DNA of 64,000 bases from Crotalaria pallida (taxonomy: Eukaryota; Streptophyta; Magnoliopsida; Fabales; Fabaceae). Made by a program: the position numbers and the translations under genes. Below are positions 11,687-22,935 of this stretch, piece by piece. Position 1 is the stretch's first letter, and each line of letters starts with the position of its first letter. The notes beneath the pieces were generated by a model. That model did no database searches, was not told where the DNA came from, and worked only from the letters and a program-made list of their open reading frames with translations. Where the stretch lies: assembly GCA_037953625.1 (NCBI GenBank), contig CM075651.1, forward strand, positions 66,512,501 through 66,576,500, in the 5' to 3' direction.

Positions 11687-14600
11687 GCAAATCACAGAGC
11701 CTTGTTCCAGTCCCTCTCACTATTCTAGACTTGCAATCTAGGGGGCGACAATAATTTTCTAGCTGCGCTGCAGAACTTTACCACGACCGTTCGGGATCGA
11801 TCACTCGTTACCACTTGTGGAATTCGTTCCGCCTAGAAAAGTACTCTAGACTTCTTGACGTTTCACCGTCATTGTCCTCCCCTAATGCAATCTCCACCCG
11901 AGCATCCGCAGATTACTCGTAGTATCTTCCTCTCCACTACTTCGATATCGCACTCATAACTCACCACGTTAATCCATGTCTTTTAAAGTTTTAATATTTT
12001 AATTAACATCTTATTCCTAAGGTTGGCTCATCCTTGGTGCATCCCTTCAACGAGTCCCGACCACTAATCGATAATTCGCTTTTCTTAACTTAGCACAAGG
12101 CTTGAGCATTAACAACATGCATTTCATCTCTTGGGCTTTCACTATACAATCTCATGTCTCAGCTCAGGGCATCACCATTTCAGTTTCACTTTTGCAACTG
12201 AGGAGCTCAGCTCAACTCATATCATGCCTCTCTCTCGTGAGTCTCATCAACATTACTTTCTGCAGTTCTTGCTCAGCAGTAACATTATCATCAGCCCTTA
12301 TCGTATTCTTACGAATTCCACAATATCTCAAATCTTTCTCAAACTTTAGCTCGTATCTCTTTTCGATCATTTTCGTATCAATTATTTCTCTTTCTTTTCG
12401 GTATCACGTTCTTAATTCAATTCAAGACCACAATCCGGGCATAACGGATGTCCATCAACATAATTATCATAATCAATAGCAATTCAGATATCATCATGCA
12501 TAATAAACTCTTTAGTAAATAAACAGAAGCATACTAGTATCAAAGTACCGTCACATCAACTCATCACATAATCTCACGTGGTCTTTGTCTCCTTTGCATA
12601 AGTGGCCATACCACAATACAATTGCCACTATGCTACTGACTTAGAACCACCAAGTTCCGACTTTTGAGATGGTCGAAACGGCTTAATATGTTACCTAAAT
12701 ACCACGGTGTTTGAGGGAAACTTCTCTCTCACCTCTACCGGCAACAATTCCCAATATGCTCCTTGAATTCCAATGCGATGCTCGTATCCGCTTCCCGATC
12801 GTTACTGGCAACTAAAATATTGCCCTTTCATTAAAATCATTCTCATACGATCATTTCGAAAACAAACATCATTACTAAAACTTCTTATTTGAAAATAGAG
12901 TATTCTCTTTTTCTCAATAGTTTGGGATCAACTTTGGGTTTTAAACTCACTATCATGATTAAATGCAATCGTTTGTTTAATGACACGTTCAGGAATTTAA
13001 AACTTGAAATATTCTTTTCAAACACTTGCTTATCAAAACAAAACATGAATAGTTCCTTGGCTCACATAAAGGCCACATTTATCTTAAGGGTTTTCATATA
13101 TAAGCCACCATTAAATTCTTTAGCCATACACTTCAATAATTATATGAAAATCTTCTCAAAGTAATACTTTTCAATTAATCAAATTACTTCACTCACTTTA
13201 TTTCTTTCAAACCGATCGAATTGAATCAAAGAAGACAACACAAGGATCAAGTTAATAACCATTTAAAATATTAACCATATAAGGCATTAAATTACTCTTA
13301 TTTATTTATATATTTGTCTTTCTTTTCTAAGATTCCCATGTTCAAACAAGGCATAATGACATCCACTATAAAGAACAAAATCTCTATTCTTATTCTTAAA
13401 TCCTTATAATCATCTTCAAACATACATACTTAGCATTTCAAGTCACTCAAAAATCCATATATCAAGTGTACACTCATCATGCTTGCACATGAAATAAGAG
13501 TCAAGTATAGGCTCCTATTTCTCTAAGCATGGCCGAATCTCATCATACACAAGACAAGGTTTTTATTCACAATTTTCAAACACCAGTGATTTATAATACT
13601 TAAACAAATCATGCACATATGGAAAATAACCTTTTAAACATATCCTCCTACTTTGAGCATCACGACCGAAATAATTATTAAAGAAAGAGAATATCCTTGA
13701 TTAGAATTATGTTGACATCTTTCAAATCAAGCTATATCAATGATTATTCAAATCAATTAGTTTTATTCTTTAAATAAACATGCAAAGTAAAAAAATCAAT
13801 TTATTTTTTTTATTTCTTGACCAAAACCGAATTGAGTATAGAAAAATAACTCAAACTCTTAATAACATAATCGTTTACCAAATCAACTTTATTTGCCTAA
13901 AGCTAAGCTCAAACAATAGCACATAAATAAAATAAAAATGACTTGAGTAGAACTTGTTCCAAAACCGAATGGAGTATGAAAATTACTTTCAAGTTTTAAA
14001 CAAAGATTTAGGCTCTCATAGGCTTAAAATCCATAGATCTATCAAGGAAACATACATGCAAGACAAAATAAATCAACTTTGATATTTATGGGAGTAAAAC
14101 CGTGAGCTTCACATAAAGTTTAACAAACTTTAATTAAATTTCTTAACTTAAATCAATACACCACCTCAAGCATCACATCATAGTTTTAGCTTTCAAAACT
14201 TAATAATTTCATGCATGCACTTTAAATCCTTAGATTAAACAAATCTCATCATGCATGTAGCTTAAATGATGATAAAACATGATATTCTATTCTCCCTAGG
14301 CTTGACCGAATGTCATCATGTAAAAAGACAAGATCTTTGATTTCATTTTCACATGCAAGGTTCAAAACTCATAGATCACACCATGTTCTTGTTCATGCAA
14401 AACTTTAAAGCACCATTTTCTTTTTCAAACATCAACCGAATCATCATCATCATTTAAACAAAATCTTGCTTCAAATCCTTTTTATGCTAAAAATCATTTT
14501 TAAAGCTTGCTACCCTAATTTCTCTTCAAAATCGTGACATGCATCAAGAGAAAATTAAATCTTTTCACTCAAAGTTAACATGCAAGACTCAAGTTCCATG

Positions 14601-15202
14601 CTTTATCATAGATCCAACATAAATCATCACATGCACATGAAGATCAAGGCAAACGAACAAATTTAAGCACAAACTTTAGTCAAAACCATGACAAAGAAAG
14701 ATCACAAGTTAAAGATCCAAACTTTCTAACACAAATATTCATGGCCAATACTTAAAAATGACATGCATGTAACTTAAACTTCAAGATCACATCAAAACAA
14801 ATACATGCATCATAGATCTTTAAGTTCAAACACAGTTCATCATAAAGTCCTTTACAACACAAGATTAACTACACATTAAACACTTAAAAAGATTAAACAA
14901 CTACCTTAAATCAAAAATCTAACTTCAAACTTTAAGATCTCTCTTCTTCTCCTAGGTTAGTTTTTGGCCTTCTCTCCTTTGGGTGATAGGTGATCTTCTT
15001 CTTGAGTTTTGAGGAAGGAAGTGATTGAAGAAAGAAATCAAGGATGAAATGTTGAGAAACTTGGATCTTCACTCTCCTTCTCCTCTTCTTCCTCTCGGCC
15101 TCACTCTCTCTCTTTCTATGTCTCAAGAGCTTGTTGTTGCTCTTGGACTAGGTGTATAGAAGCTTGAAGAATGAAAATGAAATGAACCAACTAGCCTACA
15201 CT

Positions 15203-15204
<2 letters not shown>

Positions 15205-15235
<31 letters not shown>
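15205..15235. repeat. (TA)n microsatellite in sLTR-K
   Basis: An uninterrupted TA run of about 27 bases sits at the presumed promoter position of sLTR-K. Similar runs occur at 16727-16770 (LTR-M), about 41019-41046 and about 42746-42784 (LTR-E). Confidence 0.9.
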
Positions 15236-15236
<1 letters not shown>

Positions 15237-16724
15237 CAAAGGCAAGTCATGGGGTTTCCTCTCCCAATTTCGGGTCTAGGATTCAAATGCTAGGGCAATT
15301 TTGTCCAACCCATTTGTTGCATGAAAATGGTCTTATCATGGTAAAGCAAAGTGGAGTGATTTAGGGAAGTAGTCTTGTCATTCATCATTGCACTCACCAC
15401 CTCACATTTCCTACTAATTTTCCTTCAAATCTTTACTTTCTTAATTCCTAAGAAAATAGACTTCAAATTGATCCTCTTTGGTTCACCTATGGCCGAATCA
15501 TACACATAGAAGGGAAATAAAACTTTCCTTTCATTTTGTTGAGAAAGAAAAATTACAAGCATATAAAATTTAAATCATGGAACATCCTAAGAATTCAAGG
15601 CATAACATCCAACACACAAACAGACATATATGCAATGCTTTAGGGCATTATATTTCTTAGTAAAACAACTCAAAATCATACATCATACACACACACACAC
15701 ACTCATATTCACATCAAGTCATGCACTCATTCATCTCAAATCTACTTTTAAATTTGCATATAATTTATTTTACTTTTATGATAAGAAAACACTAATGTTT
15801 ACAAACTTGAAAATTTCAAAGATATACTTCTTAAGGAAATTAATAAACTGCACTAATTGGCTATAGGTATGAGCTCCGCTTTATTTTTTTAAAACCATAT
15901 TTTCACATAATTAAAAGATCTCCAAAAGGAATAATTTATTTGAGGTCTCTAATTATTTTCAACACTCAATACTTTCGAAATTCACACTTTACAGCCCTGG
16001 AAAATAACATTCTGTAAATAAATCCAGAAAATTATAAAAATTATATTTTCAAATTCTACGTTTCAACGTGATCGTTTTCATATAAAGATCATAATTTTCC
16101 GAGTTACGGTTGAAAAGATATGCATTTTCAAAGTCACTATATTCACTTTAGTTTATAAGGGAAAATTTATTTCTTCAAGAAATTACAAATAACAAAACCA
16201 TAACTTATATCTCATTAATTCAAACTCAAATAAAATCATTTGCTTCGAGTTTATAAAACATTCATCTAAAAATCCTTCTTAAATTCTCAAAATTCAATTT
16301 AAATAAAACCTTATTGATTTATTTAAGTAAGGAAAATGCAGGATGTCACGTAAAGCACATTATTTAAGACTCACATTTGTTTACCAAAAAAAAAAAAGAC
16401 TCACATTTAATTACTATATCTTAGTGTAGATTTTTAACCACTGGGTGATCTTATCTCTTATTCCTACAGACTCCCACTATAATTAGATTTCAAACCCCAT
16501 TTTAATGAAACATACCCCACCCCACCTAAACTCTACGAATACCCACCCAAACCCACTCTCTTACACTCTTGTCCTCACAAACTTAGGACCAAAAAAAAAG
16601 AAGAAGAAGAAGAAGGAAGGGAGAAAGAAGGTAGAAACCGTGAGGGAAGAGTGAAGGATCGGAGGAGGGAGTGCCCTTGCAACCCTAAGGTAATTCCCTA
16701 CCCATTTTTCTTTGCTTATTCCCT

Positions 16725-16772
<48 letters not shown>

Positions 16773-18603
16773 CATGCCCTTTATCCTAAAATGAAGCAAA
16801 GGAACAAAACCCTAGCCCCATTTGGGAGAGAAACCCGTGAGCATCAAGGAGGAAAGGGGAAGACTTTGATTTTCCTTTTTGTATTTTCAACCTTGATTTA
16901 GGTAATTTCTATTGTTCTTAATCTCTTTTCTTCATGTATTTTCGGTTTTCATATACTTTATCTTTGAGATTTGATTTTTACTTAAAATATGTGGATGCAT
17001 GTTGATTTTTAAGGTTGCTCTTGGATTTTTATATGTTTATATGTTTATATTTGAGTTTAAAAAATGAAAATGGACATGCATGTGGGTATGAAGGTCCCCA
17101 CGGTTTTGTCCCTATTTTACCCAACTGTTTTTTGTTTTATTTTAGTGATTTTATTTACGTTTGAAATGAATAAATAAAGGTTGATTTTGATGTGCATGTT
17201 ATTATGTTAGTTTATTTTGCAAAGATTTCTACTTTTCTTTCATGTAGGTTTCGGCCTAAGTAAAGAAATGAGGAAAAATAAATTTTATCTTTGATGCATG
17301 TTATTGTTTGTTTCATCTTTGTTATTTTCTTAGCTTATTATTCGGTTTTTGTGTGAAAATAAATTGGTGAGATGATTTTGCCTTATTTTATTTATTTTGG
17401 GTGCTATTCGGTTGGAATTAGGGAGTGTCTGCATGTGTTAGTTTGATTTGAAATTGTGTGTTGATTTATGAGGAGGTTCGTCCAAGGCATGAAACTTAGG
17501 GAGAATAATTTTAATCCTTGATGAATGTTAGTGTATTGAATTATTTTGCAAGAACCAAACCCATTTCTCTTGGTTTGTTTCGGTTTTGGATTGTAGCTTA
17601 GGGAAATGAGTTGTTATATAATTCATGTTGTTTCATAAAGTTGTCTTGCAAAAATCTGACTCAATACTCCATGTATGTTTCGGTTTTTGGCATAAGTGAG
17701 TTAGGAAAATGATTTTGATGCTTTATGGGGACTGATTTTGATTAGTGGTGTAGGAAATGCTAACTTGATTATATGCTGAATTTTTAGAAATAAGTCATTT
17801 AACTTATAAGAGGTTTTGGTAAAAAGTATGTAACGCTCTTTCAATAAACTTCATAAGGTAGAATAATTGAATATATTTCAATACGAGTTCAAATTGTCAC
17901 TCTAAAAATTTCAATACTAAACATTTCACTTCATGAAAACTCGGCTGTATATTCAAAGCTAAATCTGAGTTCAAAATAGATTTGGGAATTTTCCCGATAA
18001 TTTACAGAAAAGTAGGGGTTTCTAGAACATAGGGTGCATAATAAATTCAGAGTTGGTGATAAAATATCGAGATCAGCTCGTAGTAATATATTGATCATTG
18101 AAAAAGGGTTTCAACCGATATTTTGTGTGATTAAAATAAGATGATCGTGCAAAGGAACTTAAAATGTCATCTTGGATCACCAATTTCAAAATATAACCTA
18201 GGAACTATCACAGAAATGTCCTAGAGCTGATCCGGGATCTTGGTTCCACCATCTGTTCCATTTGATTTCCGACTGCTGTGCACGAAACCGATAATCCCTT
18301 TTTCCTCTGTTCTCAAATACTCTTTATGGGTCTCCTACCCTTACTCATCAGTGAGGATGTTATAATGTTGGTCCCTAACCTACAAGGGCACGGGAGTAAG
18401 CATATCTATTTGCATAATCAAATGAGATAGACATAAGAAATAGTATTATCAATCACAATTATTCGGTTAGCATACAAAATGCAACAACATATGAGCACAC
18501 CCCTTTTTAATATTTCAACTCTTGTAATGCAGGTGGCATGATGCATGGTTCCATCCACAATCGAGGCCTCCAACCATGTTTGATATCTGGCAAATGATAT
18601 CCC

Positions 18604-18825
18604 GGTGTTCCCAGAACACCACCAAACGTTCCCAGAACGAGTGGCAAACCGTACTTGGAAAATAAACACAACTCCCAGAGTGTGCATCACGTTCCCAGAA
18701 CGCCTACGTTCCCAGAACGCATAAAACCAGGTCCCGGACACTGGCCACATATCTATAATGTGTCATCAAGTAGGTTACAATTTCGGTACTCCCAGAGTAC
18801 CCTTCTCATATTCCCAGAATATGAG
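18604..18825. repeat. Array of inverted repeats with fixed TC-CCA-GA core and variable arms
   Basis: Seven copies are clear: GGTGTTC-CCA-GAACACC (18604-18620), CGTTC-CCA-GAACG (18627-18639, 18690-18702, 18707-18719), ACTC-CCA-GAGT (18671-18681), GGTACTC-CCA-GAGTACC (18785-18801) and CTCATATTC-CCA-GAATATGAG (18805-18825). A variant GTC-CCG-GAC lies at 18731. Arms are 4-9 bp and perfectly complementary in every copy although their sequences differ. The array lies in sLTR-D, just before the plus-facing TATA-like site. Confidence 0.93.
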
Positions 18826-19089
18826 AATCATTCCTTGCCAACCTATTCTCCATTTCTCTATAAATGAATGCACCACTTTCAAGGTTGGTTTTTATCTTTG
18901 ATTTATCCATTGTGATTTAGGTACGTCTCGTAATTCCCTTGGAATGATCGGTTTGAGGTATAGACTTTAGCATGATAAAGTATACTCCAATTAGCTTTAA
19001 TCAGGCTATTTAACTTGAATTGAGTAGATTTAACTAATGGTAATCACCTCTTCATTAAAAGACTTAACTTTAAATTTTCAATTTCAGAT

Positions 19090-19506
19090 ACTAACCGGTT
19101 ACAATCTCAGGATAACCGGTTAGAGTCACTCATCTGAAACTGTTTTACCATTTGAAATTCAAGAAATCCCTCTTCTTGAACTTTCTACTCAATTCATAAA
19201 CAGGTTTCCAAATTACTTTATACCTCAAACATCTTGTGCTCATCATTCACAGGCCTAAATTCACAATTTATTAACAATGAAGCATAGCTTAACTCTTAAG
19301 TTATGCCAAAACCTCAAGGTATTGATTTCTCAATCCACAATCTAAGACAGCAGTAATTAATCACGTGCTTTCAGATTGATCTTCATTGAAATCAGAGTTT
19401 AGATTTTGAGTAGGAATAGGAGCATATTGCCAACTTTCCAAAAGCTTATTTTTCTTTTAAAATTGCACAACATCTAACCGGTTACGAATATCGTCTAACC
19501 GGTTAG
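19090..19506. repeat. CTAACCGGTTAG-type palindromes in sLTR-D
   Basis: Sites at about 19090, 19112, 19473 and 19495 read (C/G)(T/A)TAACCGGTTA(C/G) or close. They come in pairs spaced about 20 bp apart. A further pair is at 30041-30070 near the other end of the same LTR. Confidence 0.9.
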
Positions 19507-20489
19507 ATTAGACAGTAGGTGCACTGAAAAATAGGATTTTACAAACATTTCCTTTCAATACTCAATTCTAACTCATTTCAATGATCATATACACCCATAT
19601 ACCTTGAGTAATTTCTGCTCAACCACAGAAACACATTAAATCTTGCATACATGTCATTTAGAGCATCAACATTGCATATAACTAATTTTAATCACAATTA
19701 ACATCACTTGTTAACACATAGCTCATATCAATAATGTAATCTTCGATTAATGCTTCTATATCACTTGTATGTAATTCATAAATTTGTTGCAGAGAGAATC
19801 AAATTGTCTAGTGGCCTCCAAGCCTTTATTCACTATACACTATGCCCTTTGTGAGTCTCATGGTGACTCAAACTAATATTCCATGAATTCTATTCCCATT
19901 CTAGCAAAAGAAAGCTTCTCCCTTACCTCAAGGTTGAGTTTGATGAAGTTCAACACTGGAACTTGAAGAAAATCCACAATTTCCTCACAATTCCTATGTT
20001 CTAGTTCAGCCACGATTTCCATCAACAAGGTTCAAAGACCAGAAGATTTGACATATCAATGGGACAAAGAAATTGGGGAAAACCATCAGAACTCAAACTA
20101 GGTAACAAGCACTAGCTTTGGAAACAAATTTGAGGCTTAAAGAGTGCATGTACTTACCAAGATCATGCCCTAAAGAGAGCCTCACGAACTGGTTTCTGGT
20201 TCTAGACAGACTGATTCCTCAATCTTACAAGGCTAACAACTTCTTCAATACTCACTCTCAATTCACTCTCCATACCTCCATACAAAGTTGGAAGTCTCAG
20301 CTTTAATATGGTGTATTTCACTTGGTTTGATTCTCAAAGATCAGAGAAAATTTGACAGTGTAACATAGAAACCCTAACTCAGCTTCAACACCAACACTTC
20401 ATCAAAGAACCCTCAATTTGACTCTCAAATCATATATTTATAGAGAAATTGACGAGCATGCAGCTCGACACGTATCTATCACTGGCAAT

Positions 20490-22899
20490 TGTAACATCCA
20501 TAAATTTTATCTTTATGTTTTAATACAATTCGGAAATTTGAGAAAATTTTTTGCAAGGTTTTGTTTGTAATTCGGACTTTTCCCCATACTAATATATATA
20601 CATATAACCTGTCAGAGTCCAGAATTGCATAATTTCGTAATACTTCATCACTCATGCTCACTAGCATAAGTTATAAACATCATCTTAAAGCAGTTATTTT
20701 ACAAGTTCATGAAAGTTGCCATAATTCCAAAAGAGGTTGTGGATTAAGAAACTACATTCACATCAAAAAGGTGGATGATTAACCACCCTCACAACCTTTA
20801 CAAGTCATAATACTATATACATCAGAATGATAGATAGAGAGAGAGTGCGCATCAAAATAAACAACTATATAATATAAGAGCCCAATGCATGAAATGCACC
20901 TACACTCCATCATGAGGAGCGTAGGGGTCCTCGGCAGAGGGAACAGTCGGTGGATCCTCGATGTGCGTACCTAAAATGTCAACATGTAAAGGGTGAGTAA
21001 CTCAAGCTTAGAATAGAGAAAACGTTAGAAAATAATAATAAGACTTAGGTAAGCACATACATATTCAAGCATTCGAAGGCATAATTTTAACGAGACAATC
21101 ATAAAGGTAAGACAGTGCACAATATAAAATAATAATGTATTATGCGACCATGTATGTATGTTATGCACGTCACACCGTTACGGGCTTAGTTCAGAAATCC
21201 GACATTTCACAATATATTTCATTTCGGTTCATTTAAACAATTTGATCGGATTTGGTGAACTAAACCACTTATGCAAATCCCCTTTGACACTTCCACTTAC
21301 ATTCAACACTTTACACTTTACACTTTGCACTTTACACTTTACACTTTACTTTATCCCTTTTCATTTACAATTCCATACTCTCACATACACCCTCCACTCT
21401 GGGGAAAAACCGACCAGGAGTAAGCATTTCTCAACCTATAGTTGGATACTTCGCCTCCTACTTAGGGAGGTCCCTCATATCCGCTTGCACAACACTTCAC
21501 CTCCACTTAGGAAGGTCCCTCATGCGATTTGGGTTGATTTGTCCAAATCGGGCTTTAGCAGAAATCACCCTCGACTGGCCCAAAGAAACCAAAGTAAATA
21601 GAGTTATAATAGTTTGCATAGAACCGATCCGCAACATGGGAATCAAACCCGTGTCCTGTGCAAGATCAAGGTTCTCTATAATAATTCCTATAATTTACTT
21701 TTGTCCTCATCAATCAAAAGATGTGTGTTTTTCCCCTACATCTAACGTCCCCTTTACACCATGCATGATTGACAACCGAGTACTCTCCAATTGAGGATGG
21801 AACCCTTTTTATTTTATAGAAAATCATTTTTAGGGCGGTTCCTCTCACTTGGAAATTACTCGACCCTAGGTTATGTCTAACAACAAATTAAGTTCATAAT
21901 TAACAAACATTTCACATATTTATAAAAGCCAAAATCATCAATTACAATTTAATTAAAGCATTAAACACACAATAAGTACATACAAAATCTATCAAACTTA
22001 GAGTCTATCAAACTAATAATTCCCTTCAATTCTAATTGCACCCAACTACCAAACACACTTAACTAAGTACTAATTACTAGTTTCTAACACTTCCCCTAGG
22101 CTAAACCCAAGTTAAACCCCCTTACCTCTTGGAGGGTAGAGGAGAACCTTCCAATTCCTAGAGAATAGCTTCCAACCAAGTCCTAGTTCCTTAGCCCTTG
22201 CTCCTAAGCTCTACACCAAGCTCTTGATAGCTAGAAGGCTTCAAACCAAGGTATGCACATAGTTAGGGTTCATGGGTGATTTGGGGGAAATGAAAAGAGG
22301 GAGAAATTGAGAGATTAAAGGGTAGAAAAGATGTGTAGGGATGATGGGTGTTTAATTTGGGGTATTAATTGGGTGAAACTTTGAAGATTATGGGTAGAAA
22401 TTGAAAGCCCTAGGAGAGCAAGAAGAGGAACTCGTGGAACATGAGAGAGAAAGAGCTGCTGAATTCTAATTTTGAACCACGTGTTTTCCAACTTATCTGC
22501 AGGTGTTACTCGATTAATCCAACCCCTTAATTGATTAATCAAGGCCATTAATCGATTAAGGCCGAAAGAGCATTAAAATTTAATCGATTAATCTGCTCTT
22601 TACTCGAGTAGACCCGAAAGGTGTTCAAATTCTAATCGATTAAGTCCCTTATTAATCGATTAATTCAGTGCAAAATGGCCTTCTTTCACACTTCTAAGAC
22701 TCTAAGGCTTTCACAACTCTTTCTAACTTAACTTAACACCCAAACCTACACTCTAAACACAATCTAACCTATTCTTAGCTCACTCCAACTTACACTTAGC
22801 TAAATTTCTAATTCTAAACAAATCTAAACAATTCTAAGCGATTATAATACTAACACGAATCAACACTTCTAAATGGAATTGAAAATTGAGGATGTTACA
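20490..22899 (-). repeat. 3' LTR of Tekay-C (2410 bp)
   Basis: This LTR lies downstream of the integrase in element orientation, directly after the PPT. It contains a 7-bp tandem repeat (CACTTTA-type, about 21310-21352) one unit longer than in the other LTR, a cluster of TTAATCGATTAA palindromes (22505-22664), and inverted repeats such as CGATTTGG...CCAAATCG (about 21524-21549). Confidence 0.92.
22505..22664. promoter_or_regulatory. Cluster of TTAATCGATTAA / TACTCGAGTA palindromes, Tekay-C 3' LTR
   Basis: Seven sites in 160 bp lie at about 22507, 22527, 22547, 22579, 22601, 22632 and 22651. Most are ATCGAT-centred; one is CTCGAG-centred. 'ccgaaag' follows two of them. They sit about 235-395 bp inside the U3 start, just before the CT-rich stretch expected near the transcript start. 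The same cluster is at 29565-29725 in the 5' LTR, where one site is mutated. Confidence 0.55.
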
Positions 22900-22916
22900 A
22901 TTCTCCCCCACTTACC
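22900..22916 (-). promoter_or_regulatory. Polypurine tract of Tekay-C
   Basis: The minus strand reads AAGTGGGGGAGAAT immediately before the 3' LTR TGTAAC start, the usual primer site for second-strand synthesis. Confidence 0.85.
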
Positions 22917-22935
22917 GGAATTTCGTCCTCGAAAT

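Larger units (their letters stand above)
10252..16350 (-). mobile_element. sLTR-K: 6.1-kb solo LTR with TSD taaag
   Basis: The plus strand begins TGTAACACCCCGATTTGG and ends GGATGTCACG, flanked by taaag at 10247-10251 and 16351-16355. The near-palindromic ends and 5-bp duplication mark it as a Ty3/gypsy LTR. I found no internal second LTR copy, PBS or pol motif, so it is read as a solo LTR. Orientation is inferred as minus: in that direction the end is GGGGTGTTACA and a (TA)n/TATA region at about 15205-15235 precedes purine- and CT-rich transcript-start-like sequence. The terminal CG instead of CA is probably a point mutation. A 6.1-kb LTR is very long and in the range known for Ogre-type Tat elements. 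Part of it (12640-12740) is related to LTR-E (39230-39330). Confidence 0.8.

Noticed and set aside
14932..15126. Basic 64-codon minus-strand frame in sLTR-K
   Set aside because: It lies in the CT/GA-rich presumed transcript-start region; its basic composition follows from the purine-rich sequence and no domain is seen.
18604..18825. CRISPR-like reading of the CCA-core repeats
   Set aside because: Repeats are only seven to nine conserved bases, spacing is irregular, and the surrounding DNA is plant LTR sequence.
21310..21352. Telomere-like short tandem repeat (CACTTTA-type, 7 bp) in the Tekay-C LTR
   Set aside because: The unit length is right but the sequence is not the plant telomere repeat, and there are only about five to six imperfect units. 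It is a local LTR microsatellite that differs by one unit between the two LTRs.
21158..21794. Overlapping frames shared by both Tekay-C LTRs (also 28220-28849)
   Set aside because: They occur in both LTRs only because the LTRs are duplicates; they run on the strand opposite to element transcription and differ by frameshifting indels.
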